DNA from: Thalassia testudinum | Taxonomy: Eukaryota > Streptophyta > Magnoliopsida > Alismatales > Hydrocharitaceae | Assembly (NCBI GenBank): GCA_037157565.1 | Contig: JAZHRO010000012.1 | Span: 62,363,501-62,427,500 of the forward strand | DNA length: 64,000 bases | Direction: 5' to 3' | Part shown: in pieces, positions 41,362 to 53,520 of the stretch | Numbering within the stretch: position 1 is the first letter of the stretch | Layout: each line of letters starts with the position of its first letter | Program-made: the position numbers and the translations under genes | The notes under the pieces: generated by a model | What the model was told of the DNA's origin: nothing | Database searches by the model: none | Seen by the model: the letters and a program-made list of their open reading frames with translations, nothing else

Positions 41362-41373
41362 TGGTATCAGAGC
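41362..41373 (+). other. Primer binding site, initiator Met tRNA type
   Basis: TGGTATCAGAGC follows the LTR end by 3 nt. It complements the 3' end of plant initiator Met tRNA, the usual primer for Copia and many chromovirus elements. Confidence 0.85.
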
Positions 41374-41543
41374 AAGGTCGTCCCGAGAAGTGAACCAACT
41401 GGCTGGAAAATAACTAATTCACGTGCTTGTAACTAGAGTAGCCACCACAACGTACCTTTTGACATCTGTTTTAAGGTTCCTTCATTGAATATCGATTAGT
41501 ATTGATGTCTTTTATGTTCCGTGTTCGCGTCTCCTTGCAGGAG

Positions 41544-44500
41544 ATGCCTCGACGAGGAGGTAGTGAGGCGGGCCGCGGATGCAGCCGAGGACGAGGTTGG
41601 AGGGGCGAGCGCGTTGAGCCCGACGCCTCAGTGGACCAGCCATTGCTCTCGGGCATTCAGGCCCATGACCTCGCCCAGCTGATACGGGACATCGTAAGAG
41701 AGAAGCTCAACCCAGTGCCACGAGCGCCTCTCCCTGGGACTGCGGAGGGGGAGTCTTCTGTGGGACAGCGAGACGGACACGACGCTGGAAGCGGGGGAGG
41801 GGGTGGGCCTCCACCTCCCCCACCTTCCTCCGGCACTTCTGAGCATGAGGCCTCTTTACTGGGAGGTGTACCAGTGTCTCCCCTTCAGCGCCACTACGAG
41901 CCTTTCGGACAGTTCCAGAAGTTGAAGCCCCCCTCTTTCAAGGGGGATGAGGACCTGATCGAGGTAGAGGACTGGCTCGAGCAGATCGAGAAGGTATTTG
42001 ACACACTTCGCCCCCTGTGGAGTGTCGCGTGGCCTTTGGCACGTATCAGCTGGAGAGCGCGGCACACAAGTGGTGGAGGGTGGTCAGAGGTCAGGAGAGG
42101 GACGAGCTGACTTGGGACTAGTTCGTCACCCTCTTCTGCGAGCAGTACTTTCCCCAAACGTGGCAGGACCAAAGGAGGTGGGAGTTCCACACTCTCCACA
42201 GGGGACGATGACCGTGAGCACGTACCGCACGCGTTTCCTAGAGCTGTCTCGTTTCGCAGCGACAGCCATGGCTATTGAGGAGGAGCGCCTTTGGAGGTTC
42301 ACCGAGGGGCTCTGGCTTGCTATTTGAGGGTATGTCAAACCGCTGAAGCTGTCTACGTTCTCGAGGGTGGTGGAGGCAGCTATGACGTATGAAGAAACCA
42401 ACTCGTCCGCACGTGACACTGACATCTGGTGGAAGCGGCCCTACCAGCCAGACTTCTCATAGGGCCAACGAGAGAGGAGGCATGTGGCACTCGCAGGAGA
42501 GCCTTCACGCTTTGCGGGGCCGTCAGTGGCCTTTTGGGGCCCCCGACAGGGGCTAGCTGCCATCACCGGACCCCCACCCAGCCGTCAGCAGGGACCCATT
42601 GAGGGTGGGAGTCGAGTCCCCCTTTGCTACCAGTGTGGCCAGCTGGGCCACATCAGGAGGGACTGCCCGTCTAGGGCAGGAGACCAGCAAATGCTCCCGC
42701 GCCGAATATTGGAGGGCGAGCAGGAGGCCGCGGTTTCCAGGCGCGAGGAGGAGGACAGCAGTTGCGGGGAGGGTACCGGCCAGTGGCTACCCGTCCGACT
42801 CAGAGTGTGGCTGCTTCGTCCGCACCTAGGGCTAAGGGGTGTATCAACGCCCTGACACACAGGGATGCCAGAGCTTCAGGATCAGTGGTGGTAGGTATGG
42901 TTTCAGTTTCCGACAGACTTGTTTACACGCTTTTCGATTCCGATGCTATGCACTCATTTGTCGCTGCTAGTTTTGCGGTTAGTCTGGGGCAGGACTTTGT
43001 GTTGTTAGAGGATCTGTTCGTGATCAGAGGTCCGGGTGGTCAGCTATTTGTAACTGAGGAGGTGTACACAAGTTGTGAGGTCAGTGTTGGAGGACACAGC
43101 CTTTTAGCTGACCTGATCATGATACAGATGGAGGACTTTGGCGTGATTCTGGGGATGAACTGGTTGTCTGCTTACCACGCCTTGGTGGACTGCTTTGAGA
43201 GGAAGATCATCTTCTCCATATCGGAGTTGCCTTCTTTCGAGTTTCACGGGCAGCCAGTGGACGGAGGCTTCAGGTGCATCTCTGTACTTCGGGTGGCGAG
43301 ACTTTTGGGCCAAGGGTGTGTAGGTTTCCTAGCTTGTGTGGTGGCGGAGCCCAGCCCCATGGCAGACTTCCAGAGTAACTCGATGGTCAGAGAGTACCCC
43401 GACGTGTTTCCAGATGAGTTGCCAGGACTACCGCCCGAGCGTGAGATCGAGTTTGAGATCTCACTAGTACCAGGGACCAGCCCCATTTCTACAGCACCAT
43501 ACAGGATGGCACCACTTGAGCTGCGAGAGCTTAAGTCTCAGTTGCAGGATCTTCTAGAGAAGGGCTTTGTGAGGCCCAGTGCGTCTCCGTGGGGAGCCCC
43601 GGTATTGTTTGTGAAGAAGAAGGATGGTACCCTATGCTTTTGTGTGGACTATCGACAGCTGAATAGGGTTACCATCAAAAACAGGTATCCGCTGCCGAGG
43701 ATTGACGACTTGTTTGACCAGCTATGAGGTGCCATGGTATTCTCCAAGATAGACTTGAGGTCTGGGTACCACCAGTTGAGGATCAAGGAGGCGGATGTCT
43801 CCAAGACAGCTTTCCGCACCCGGTACGGACACTACGAGTTTTTGGTCATGCCGTTTGGGCTGACCAACACCCTCGCTGCCTTTATGGATTTAATGAACTG
43901 GGTGTTCGGACCGTACTTGGACCAGTTCGTGGTGGTATTCATTGATGATGTGCTCATCTACTCTCGAGATCAGGCACAGCACGGACAACACTTGCGGATG
44001 GTTTTGGACACACTGAGAGGACGTAGGCTGTACGTCAAATACAGCAAGTGCGAGTTCTTATTGAGGGAGGTGACCTTCTTGGGTCATGTGATCTCTGGGG
44101 ATGGCTTGGCTGTGGATGCAGCCAAGGTTGAGGCAGTGCTCAGGTAGGAGAGACCGCGTACTGTTACTGAGATTCACAGTTTCTTGGGACTAGCAGGCTA
44201 CTACAGGCAGTTTATTAGAGGTTTCTCGCAGATTGCACGTCCTATGACACAGCTGACCCGGAAGGACGTGCCCTTTACTTGGATAGACACTTGTGAGGTG
44301 TGTTTTCAGGAGCTGAAGGAGAGGCTAACTTCGGCTCCCGTGCTCACCATCCCAGACAGTAGTGGCGGGTTAGTTGTGTACATGGATGCCTCTTTGCAGG
44401 GGTTAGGGGGTGTTCTCATGCAGAGGGGTCACGTTGTCGCTTACGCTTCGCGGCAACTGAAGCCCCATGAGCATAGCTACCCCATCCACGACCTGGAGCT

Positions 44501-45476
44501 GGCAGCTGTCGTCTTCGCGCTGAAGACTTGGAGGCACTACTTGTACGGTGAGACCTTTGAGATTTTCACAGATCATAAGAGCCTCAGATACTTGTTTGAT
44601 CAGAAGGAGCTCAACATGAGACAGAGACATTGGTTGGAGCTCCTGAAGGACTATGACTGCAGTATTTCCTACTACACAGGAAAGGCCAATGTGGTGGTTG
44701 ACGCCTTGAGCCGGAAGGCGCCCGCCCACTTGGCCAGTTTACAGACACTAGAGGATCTTTTGCGTGCTTGTTACTAGACTGGAGGGGCTCTTGGGAGGAG
44801 CATTTACCCCTGGCGGAGTTTGCATACAATAACAGTTATCACTCGAGCATCGGCATGGCACCCTACGAGGCTTTGTATGGACAGAGGTGTACGACACCCT
44901 TGAGTTGGGTTGAGGTGGGGACCAAGTGGGAGGTTGGCCCCAGGCTGATCAGGCAGAGTCAGGAGGTGATCGAGCAGATTCACAGGTGACTCCACACTGT
45001 CAGGAGTAGACATAAGAGCTATGCAGATCGGAAACGCAGAAAAGTGCAGTTTGAGGTTGGTGACCACATCTTCCTTCGCGTTTCACCCATGAAGGGCCTG
45101 CAGCGGTTTGGGGTGAGAGGGAAGCTCACGTCGAGGTTTGTGGGACCCTTTGAGGTCCTGGAGCGGGTTGGACCCGTTGCTTACAGGCTTGCCCTTCCTC
45201 CCTAGCTTTCTGGTGTACACTACGTGTTCCACGTGTCCAACCTCAGGAGGTACGTCGCCGATCCCAGTCATGTTCTGAGCCACGAGAGCGTCGAGGTGGG
45301 TGACAACCTGACCTACCCCGAGCGGCCAGTAAAGATTCTTGACAGAGCCTTCCGGAGTCTGAGATGGAAGCAAGTACCCCTGGTGAAGGTCTTGTGGAGG
45401 AGCCAGCGGTACGAGGAGGCTACCTAGGAGCTTGAGGCGGCGATGCAGGAGCGATACTCGGAGCTCTTTGAGGGTA
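41544..45476 (+). pseudogene. Broken gag-pol of the Tekay/Del-like chromovirus, integrase core deleted
   Basis: Gag opens MPRRGGSEAGRG; FKGDEDLIEVEDWLEQIEKV is near 41940, and a frameshift follows near 42030. The zinc knuckle CYQCGQLGHIRRDCP lies at about 42624-42668. The protease site reads FDSDAMHSF where the family has DSGASHSF, so it is probably dead. Reverse transcriptase spans about 43500-44150, with FIDD near 43943. Stops interrupt at 43725 and 44145, both one transition from the expected codon. RNase H is at about 44350-44720. After [10 protein letters not shown] the frame jumps to [10 protein letters not shown], so the integrase zinc site and catalytic core are gone. A frameshift sits near 44772. 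The integrase tail ([20 protein letters not shown]), a GPF-like module and a chromodomain-like end (PVKILDRAFRSLRWKQVPLV) remain, with stops at about 44987, 45205 and 45426. Confidence 0.9.
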
Positions 45477-45591
45477 CGTCTTTTCGGATCGGCTTCGGTC
45501 CTCTTTGAGTTTGTTATGCATATATTATTTTTTTTCCGCACCCTCGTTAGCGCAAGTTTCGGGGACGAAACTTCCTTTGAGTTTGTTATGT

Positions 45592-47865
45592 TGTTAAGAC
45601 CCGAGGCATCAAAACACTTTAAGACGTCTGGGAGTTGGTCCAGACGTCTGGACGCCTTCCCAGACGTATGGAAATTAATTTTTGCGTGCGTACGATCGCG
45701 ACTCTGCGCACGTGATGCGCGCAGACTGAAACCCGCCGCCCTCTTCTTTTTCTCTCCCCTCGTCGACCTGCAGAAAATTTCCCCCAACGCCTACAAATAC
45801 CCTCCTCCTCTCCCTCATGCCACCCACATCCACCTGTTTTCTCCTTCCTCCAGCGCGAGAGCGAGAGTGAGAGCGAGCCGCCGCTGCTGCCGGGTGTAGT
45901 GGCAGAGAGGAGAGGTGTAGCGAGAGGGAAGAGGAGAGAGCACGCGTGTCGTTAGAGTGAGAGAGCTCACCGGAGCAGTTCGAGGCCGGCCGACGTGCGC
46001 GCGGAGGAGTGTTGTGCTGGGGAGGGTTCCCTCGGTGCTACTGCAACTCGGGTAGTGGGCGGATGGGCATAGCGCGGCAGCGCACAGTGGGAGGAAGACG
46101 AGGAGGTTCTGAATTTGGGAATTTTTCCCAGAATCAAACGTCTGGACCTACCTCCAGACGACACGGGTGACGTCTGGAGGAAGCTCCAGACGACACGGGT
46201 GACGTCTGGAGGAAGCTCCAGACGACTGAAAGGTACGTATTTCCTCCTATGTATCCTTCTGCGGATACGGCCATGCAGGCTATTCCGCTGAAGCTCTGTC
46301 GCGTGCCTTGCTGAGGGATTTTTGCGTGCGCGTGCAGGTTTAGCTTCGGGAAGGCACAGGACATGCCCTCCCATGCGGTTCAGACGTCTGGGCGAGTCAC
46401 CAGACGGCGGAGAGCGTCTCCAGACGTCCGAAGAGGTGGGCGGACGTCTGGAACTAGGTCCAGACGGTTCAGCAGGGCCTCTGGACGTCTGAGGAGCAGC
46501 GCAGAGTGAGGTATGACCTGGACCCCTTTTAAGACTTCTGGAAGATGTTCCAGATGTCTGATTTGAGTCAGAGTTGTCATTTTTGACCCGTTTAGGGTCC
46601 GTTCGAGGTCCGATTTCCATGTTTAAGATTTTGTTCTTCTCAAAATTAGTTCCTCTACTTGTTTGAAATACTTTTATCCTGTTATGAGTGGTTCCTTGTG
46701 ATTGATCCTTGTGTTAAGACCTCGTTCTGTTGCGGCTTTGGGGGTTGCGGAGGCCCGTGGACCTGCCGATCACGCCCCCATTACTCCCGATTTTGCTGGT
46801 AGAGTGGCTTCCCTTAGTTAATTACAAACGTTAATGCATATTTGAAATAAATGATAGATCCTAGGGTATGGCATGAATCATAGGACCTGAAAACTAGATT
46901 GAATGATAGATCCTAGGGTATGGCATGAATCCTAGGACTTGAAAACTAGATTGAATGATAGATCCTAGGGTGGGGCATGAATCCTAGGAACAGGAAACAC
47001 TGAAAGGAATGTCTTGAATGCCTGAATTGCAGTCTTGGATAAGTAGATAGAATAATGATAATTGCCTGTAATTGGATAACAACTGCATGTGAAATGTAGA
47101 GTACTGTTGCTAGTAACTGTTACATGTAATTTCTGTTGGTTGACCGCGTGCCAGTGTGGGGTAGCTACTCGTGCATTTATCGCGCGTGCCGTAGTCACCA
47201 TTACATCTATCAGCGACCTTGGTGTGGTTGACTGAGGGTAGGACCACCACGGGGGACTCTCCCGGTCCGGAGAGCACCACGTGCTACTTCTACTTTTCGG
47301 AAAAGACTGCAATCAAGATCGTTCCCACGAGGAACATTCGACATCAAGAGAAAGACCTGAGAAATAAACCAAGAAAGAGTAAATAGATAAATAAAGAAAG
47401 AAATTAAAAACAACAGCTACTTGTCCACCTTTACTGCTTTTCTTAGCTAGCTGGTTGCCACTCTACTTAGCGTTTCGCTGACGTGTCATACTTACCACCT
47501 TTTTCAGGATCAGGTGTTGAGCAGCCAGAGCCTATGGCTGCGGAGGGTGCTAGGCCTAGTAGAGCCCAGTAGTTGTACTTGTGTTGTACCCGTTCCTGTA
47601 GTAGTGAGTATTTTGTTACACTTTTGTACTCTTTTATTGTAAACTTCATATTTCTGTACCTGTTTTAATTCTCTACTGTTGTGGTGGTGTGTATTGTAGT
47701 TCTTTCTTTACTGCTGTACTTTTGTTACTGTTAGTTACTTGCATGGTGAATGTGGTTTATTTTACTGCTTTTTGGTTACTTTCTCGGTGGACAACTGGGT
47801 CTTGGGATCAGTCGAGTCGGTCCGATTCTCGTGTCCTGTAGGGATTTGGGAATCGAGTCGTAACA
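45592..47865 (+). repeat. 3' LTR of the chromovirus
   Basis: It starts TGTTAAGACCCGAGG and ends GTCGTAACA. It is about 490 bp shorter than the 5' LTR: roughly 555 bp is missing at 47143 (between GTTGGTTGA and CCGCGTGCC). It gains a small local duplication near 46160-46220 (GACGTCTGGAGGAAGCTCCA twice). It carries the AGACGTC word array and the 52 bp repeat. Confidence 0.88.
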
Positions 47866-49381
47866 CGCACCGTATCTTGGAGGATTTCATTCCTTGGAAA
47901 CCTACAACCTGCGGGAGGAGGTGGTATGACGACACCGCCCTCAAATGGGGCGGTTATAGATAAGGGTCTGGTATGGGCCTTAATTCATGACCCTCCACCC
48001 TCTATTTTGTGTTCGAAGGACTTGTTAGTTGTCTTGCGGAACCTTCATTTTATTCACTCTTTTGATAGAATTTCATCGTCGAACCTCCATGTTCGACGAA
48101 GCGGTCGAAGAGCGATTATGTACGATCCCTCGAAAGGGAATAAGTCCTTCTTGGTGCCCCTGCTCGACACATGGGTTGAGGTGGGGGCCTTTAGTATTTT
48201 TTGTAGTTATTCCTGTTGTGACATTGGTGGGTTTTGGGGTCTGGCCATTCTTCGTGGCAAAGAGTACTTTTAGAGCTGCCTTCCTCCTTTCTTGCCTACT
48301 TACTGTGTTTTGTTTCTTAGCGTGGGCTCTTGACGATTTTTACCACCGGACGATTTTGGATGCTGCGGTGGCTTCTCCTGGTGTGGGACTCATCTTGTGT
48401 GGGGGAGAAGCATGGGGCAAGATAAGATCTCCTTTTGCGTTCGGAGAGTTCAAGAGGAGGGAGGCCAACAACAAAGACGAGGCAGAGCAGGTTCCCTCAA
48501 AGCGTTCGCAGGGGGAGCTTGGAGAGACGTTCATTGAGAGGGAGCCAACTGCGTTAGCCCTTCTAGACCTAAGTGGTGATGAGGCGGAGAATGTCCCATT
48601 GGGGTTACCGCCCCTTTTGGGTCTGCCTAAAATACCCAACGAATATCGGGTCATAGATGCACCACTAGGGGCTAGGGAGGAGGCTGCTCCTTTGCGAAGA
48701 CTCAACGCTTCTACCACCCTGCTCGGCAACCTTGGTGACTCCATGAGAGTGGAGTAGGAGTTGCTATTACCGGTGGCACCTTGTGTGGGAGTGTATTTGC
48801 CCAGCCAAATGTGGGGCAGAGCTCAACGAGGGTGCCGGCACGAGTGGGTGCTTTTGGTCAGATGACCCCTGCAACGCTAGCCTAGATAATTGAGTCTATC
48901 TGGGGATCCTTCGTGGAAGGGCCTGCTGGAGGCCTCATGTCCAGCGAGGTGGTGTCGACGAAGTCGGTACCTCTCTAATGGATCAGATGGTACTCCGGCA
49001 CCTTCGAGCTACTCTGATAGCCCTAGGGATTGAGCGAGACTCACAAAGGTCAAGGGCAGTTTGTTTTCGTGGGCGAGGAGGTAAAGGGAAGTCTTATTGG
49101 GGCACATGAGGGAAACGTTGTGGCTTGTCAAGACTTACCAAATCGGCAGCAGGCTTCTCAATCAGCCATTCTTCCTCTGCAAAAGCAGTTGCATGTCCTG
49201 AAAGTGGGATAATCCTTTGTTATGGAGGGGTAGGGGGTTCGAGAGCAAGTCCCATCGATACCGAGGGGTTCACTGAGGACATGGGCAGGGGGCGCTTGAC
49301 TGGGACATACTAGTTTCTGACGAGGAGGCGTCTAAGCTGGGTTCGCCAAAAGCTGCAGGAGCTGCTAGTCTTGACGCTGCT
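47866..49381. other. Unassigned segment between chromovirus and minus-strand LTR
   Basis: This is the far side of the chromovirus target site: AATCTGCAC on the left joins CCGTATCTTGGAGG here. A frame crossing the joint would read MLQWNL then HRILEDFIPWKP before ending at about 47964, which hints at an older coding sequence. I do not recognise it. The 242-codon frame at 48029 is listed separately. Confidence 0.4.
48029..48757 (+). CDS. Uncharacterised 242-codon frame with two hydrophobic segments
   Basis: I do not recognise this protein, and whether it is a gene is doubtful. The frame has two strongly hydrophobic stretches at about 53-75 (around PLVFFVVIPVVTLVGFGVW) and 83-100 (around AAFLLSCLLTVFCFLAWAL). 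They are followed by a charged, Glu/Arg-rich tail with LALLDLSGDEAENVPLGLPP. It sits among retrotransposons, in the sequence the chromovirus inserted into. An overlapping frame (47926-48273) covers the same DNA. It may be a fragment of an older transposable element gene read in a chance frame. Confidence 0.25.
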   Translation: MSCGTFILFTLLIEFHRRTSMFDEAVEERLCTIPRKGISPSWCPCSTHGLRWGPLVFFVVIPVVTLVGFGVWPFFVAKSTFRAAFLLSCLLTVFCFLAWALDDFYHRTILDAAVASPGVGLILCGGEAWGKIRSPFAFGEFKRREANNKDEAEQVPSKRSQGELGETFIEREPTALALLDLSGDEAENVPLGLPPLLGLPKIPNEYRVIDAPLGAREEAAPLRRLNASTTLLGNLGDSMRVE

Positions 49382-52170
49382 TGTTACAACCTGATCCCAG
49401 ATCCCTACAAGATCCGAGATCGGCCCGCCTTGATTAATCCCAAGGCCTAGTCGTCCAACGAGAAATAACGAAAGGCAGAAAATATACCACAATCACAAGT
49501 ACAATGTAACTAAGCAGAAAATAATATAGAGACAGTAAAGGAAACAAAACGAAATGTCTCATAATATTACAGGCCATCACAACTACAATAGCGGAAAGTA
49601 AAGCGAAAATATAACAGAAAAAGTATTACATATAGCAAAATACTCACTACTACAAAAGAAGCTAGGAAACGGAAAGGAAACACAGCTAAGGCTGGGCTTT
49701 ACTGGGCCCAACACCCTCTTCAGCCAGCGGTGCTGGCTGCTCAACTCCCTGACCTAAACAAGGTTATAAAATCTGTAGTTAGCTAATGCTAAGTAGAGTG
49801 GTAGTAAAGCCATTTACATGCAATTATCATAAGACAAGTAATTAATTTTTTTTATTCATTCCCATTTAGCCTCAACTAAGTAGTTATGATTTGTTTATTC
49901 TCTTAAGAACCTAGTCATTTCTTGATCTTGACTGTCCCTCAAGGGGATGATCTTGATTGTAGTCTTTCCTGTGATATAGGATGTACACGTGATGCTCTTC
50001 TGGCTGGGAGAGTCCCTCCCCGTGGTAGTCCTACACCCAGTCAACTACCTTGAGGTCACGGTCACGACATAGCGATGACTACAGCATGTGCGATAAGAAC
50101 ACGGGTAGCTACCCCTCACTGGCACGCGGTTAGTCATTTCCGCTAACGGGTACGCCTAAAGGTATAGCATGGAACAGCATAGGGCCTTGCCCTCTCAGAA
50201 CAGAACAGGAGTTTCGCCCCTCCACAGTCCGCGTACCCTCGTCCGACTATTTCGATTTGCCCAGTGGGACTAACAAGAGTCGGTGTAGGGCGGCTAGTCC
50301 TAACTCCAGGCCCCGTGGGGCGGCTAGCTCCCTCCTTACACTAAGTAACTCACCTCAGTACCACGTACACGAAGGTCAAACAGACGTCGATGTAGAGTGA
50401 CTAAACCTAATCCTGGGTCTCAACCCAAAGGGGCGGCTAGCTCCCCTCTACACTAAAGGAACAGTTACTCTCCTTGGTATCGCGTACACAAGGGCCAGCT
50501 CACTTCCCGTCTACTTACCAAGTTCTTTCCATATACAGGAGTTTTTCTCCTAATTCCCCGTAGGGTTCATGCTTGTATTCCTTTCATTCTATTTTCCAAC
50601 ATTCTGATCTCACTATTCACATTACGGGTTTCATTCTTATAACAGACACCTTGTGTTTTACTAATTGAGAAAGCATCACATCAATAAACTAATACATTTA
50701 CTAGCAAGTTGGTTTAACATGCATCTCAAGGAAATAGTGTAGCTCAAGCAATATTCGTTCGTTTCTGCTCTATGGTTCATTTCACGTCCTAGGGTTCATT
50801 CTAAACATGCACTTTGTTTGATTAAAACTTGATATTAAAGCAAACCACTCTACTGGGAGGAATGGGGACTAGAATTGCAGGTCCTGTCGTCTCTGCGGGC
50901 CTCGAACACGCTACAAGTTGGTGACTTATACCAGTAACTAAGTCACATTAGACGAGTTCAAAATAATATAAACTCGACACTAACACGTAGAGAAACTCGA
51001 GCGGAAAACAACGGTACTTCATTTGCGAAAATCCAATTCCGTTTGGGCCTTAAACGAGTTAAAACGCGCATACTGCCCAAAATCAGACGTTTGGGACTAG
51101 TCCCAGACGTCTTAAAAGACGTCAGAACTTACCCTGTGTTTCCTGCGGCTTCCTTGGACGTCTGGATCCTTCCACGATCGTCTGAGGGGAGTCCCAGATG
51201 TCGGACTCTCCTTCCGGTTGTCTTGGAGTACAGTCAAACGTCTGATGATGCGCTCAGATGTCCAAAAGTACCTCGAAGGGTGCACAACGCTCCTTTCTAA
51301 TGCCTTGCAGCTGCGTATGCACGCGCAGAGCTAAAAACGGCTAAGTCATCCTGCGGTAAGGTCTGCATGGTCCAAAGCCCATGCAGAAAATACATACCTC
51401 GACACTAAGCGTGCTTTCAAACGTCCGGCTTCAGCTCTGGACGTCCCTCTGCTGCTCCAGACGTTTGGCCAATGCTCCAGACGTTTGATATCAAGCAGGT
51501 CTACCAGCAGAACTCTCTCGCGAGTCTCTCTCCGCGCGGACTCCTCCGCGTCCCCTGCAGCTGCTACGCTAGCAGCCTTAGGAGGTCACGAAGCTCCCCC
51601 TTCGCGATCTCCTCCTCGCACCTCCGAGCTCCTCGAACTTCCTCGCACCTCCGAGCTCCTCCGGCTCAAGCTCTTGAGCTTCCGCAGTCGTTCTTTGGCC
51701 GTGCAAGCTTCCCTCGCGCGTGCTCTCTCGCTGCGCACCCATGCTCCCCGAGCTTCCTCCTCTCCCCCATGCCCTCGCTCTCCCATGCACACACACTCTC
51801 TCCCTCTCTCCTCCTCCTCACGCGAGCTCCTCTCCTTCGAACGAGGCTGTAAGTGGAGAAGAGGAGGCCGTTGGCGGCTCGCTGGCAGACCAGGGAAGGA
51901 GGTGGAGGTAGTGGAAGTGGTGGAGTGGGGTTGAGGGGTTTAAGTAGAGATGGGTTAGGGTTTTGGGTGAGGAGGCTGAGGGGGGGAAAAACGCATGCGC
52001 GTCGCATGCGCGTGAAAAGCAAAAGAACGTACAATTCACCTTACTTTCAGACGTTCTGCCATCTATCCAAACGTTTGGACTGACATCTGGCAAACACTCC
52101 CGATGTCTTATCCAACCAAAAAGCGGTGGATCATTTCAACATAACAAACTTAAAGGAAGTTTCATCCCCG
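49382..52170 (-). mobile_element. Minus-strand Tekay/Del-like LTR with 28 bp of internal sequence
   Basis: 49382-52141 is the reverse complement of the chromovirus LTR family at 27880. The minus strand starts TGTTGAAATG and ends GTTGTAACA, 2760 bp against 2763 bp for the full 5' LTR. Immediately upstream of the LTR, 52142-52170 still reads as the element's 3' internal end (GGGGATGAAACTTCC on the minus strand, versus GGGGACGAAACTTCC at 45561). So this is a truncated element, not a solo LTR. It contains AGACGTC-type words at 51080-51490 and 52050-52110. CG-rich frames in 51470-52030 are LTR sequence, not genes. Confidence 0.85.
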
Positions 52171-52533
52171 CTTTTAATAACAATTCACATGTGTAAATAT
52201 GTTTTTCTTTATGGAATTTTGCATATCTTTTAATTGAATATTTTTTATGCAAGATTCATATTCTTAAAGTAATCTAATTATAATTCTAATTGATTAAGTA
52301 ATTAGTAATCTATGCTTAGGATTTAATGGTGAATTAAATTAAGTTATGCCTCCCAGTGAACGACCTGGACTCAACCAGTTAAAAAAAGAATTAAAATATA
52401 AAATGTTAGGTTATCTTGACCGTATACTACTTAATCGACATTAATTTAAGTTAATCGAAGTTACTTTCTCTTACACACAATTAAGCCTAATTAACTTAAT
52501 TAACTGTGTTGAGAAAATTAACGATCATTTTAG

Positions 52534-52551
52534 TGGCACCGTTGTTGGGGA
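52534..52551 (+). other. Degenerate tRNA-Asp primer binding site
   Basis: TGGCACCGTTGTTGGGGA differs from the tRNA-Asp complement TGGCGCCGTTGCCGGGGA at three positions. All are transitions at or next to CpG, consistent with age. It lies 6 nt after the presumed LTR end. Confidence 0.7.
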
Positions 52552-53520
52552 GGTAACTGTAGATTATATTCTCCATTATTGTTTTTGATTATTTATTTTA
52601 TTTTTACTAATTAGCTTTATTTTGTTCTGTTTTCTGTCTTCTTTTCGGGATTACCTCTGCGAGTATTCTCAGGAGAGGAGGCGGGTTTTCTTTTTTCTAC
52701 TCTATATTTTTCTAGCTATTATAAATACCATTGTGAGTATTTCTTTCTTAGTCTCTAGTGTAGTTTGTATTTTTGCATTTAGTTAGTTAAAAAATTTAAA
52801 AAAAATACAAAAATACGCATACTTTCTAACTAGCAGTAGCATGTTTTAGTTATACACTCCTAGGAGTGCATATACCTTCTAGTTCTGTTGCAATTTGACT
52901 CGGGAAAAGTTTTCTACTATTTTTCTAGCATCAACGAGAAAACACGCAAAAATCCGCGTAGATCCCTTTCTTGGAGTTAATAACAAGACCATATTTTTGT
53001 TTGAAAATACTTTAAAAAGCAGTCACTTTACTTCTTTCTATCATATTTTCGAAAAAGATCAAGTAAAAAGAGAATAATAAAATTTGACTTAAATCTGTTT
53101 ACAGAATGCATGCGATTTTTTTTTTTGCTATCGTTTATTTAATGCTATCGCGCACATAGCGTGATCACTAGAGTCACACGAGTTTGAATTTTCTACCTCT
53201 CCTCTTTGCACCTATTAGGGCTTTGGTCGAAGATCAACAAGTCTGTCTCACTACTAGAGGCCCGGGGAGCCTGTAGTGAGCGGTCTCGATCCTAGACCTT
53301 AGACCTTTGAGCATTAAGGATACGCACTTGCGTAGACACGGGTTTAGGATGCATATTTTGATACTGATATTATACTTGTTTGTGTCCAAATTATTTTACG
53401 TATTCTAGGACTTCTTTCCTTTGAAAGAAGACAAAAACCCGCTTTTTCGTGCTGTTTTGAGGGTCTTGTTTGCCGTTGTTTTAGTGGCATGAGTGTACCT
53501 TTGCACATTTTTTTTGGTTT

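Larger units (their letters stand above)
27880..47865 (+). mobile_element. Tekay/Del-like chromovirus LTR retrotransposon, split by a nested element
   Basis: This is a Ty3/gypsy element with TGTTA...TAACA LTR ends. It is flanked by TGCAC (27875-27879) and CGCAC (47866-47870), a target duplication with one mismatch. The 5' LTR is 27880-29906 plus 40623-41358 (2763 bp). The gap is a later insertion of another retrotransposon at GGCTC. The primer site TGGTATCAGAGC (initiator Met tRNA) follows at 41362. Damaged gag-pol lies at 41544-45476 and the 3' LTR at 45592-47865 (2274 bp). A chromodomain-like C-terminus and the gag-pol order place it with Tekay/Del. Multiple stops and the missing integrase core mean it cannot move by itself. 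Confidence 0.9.
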
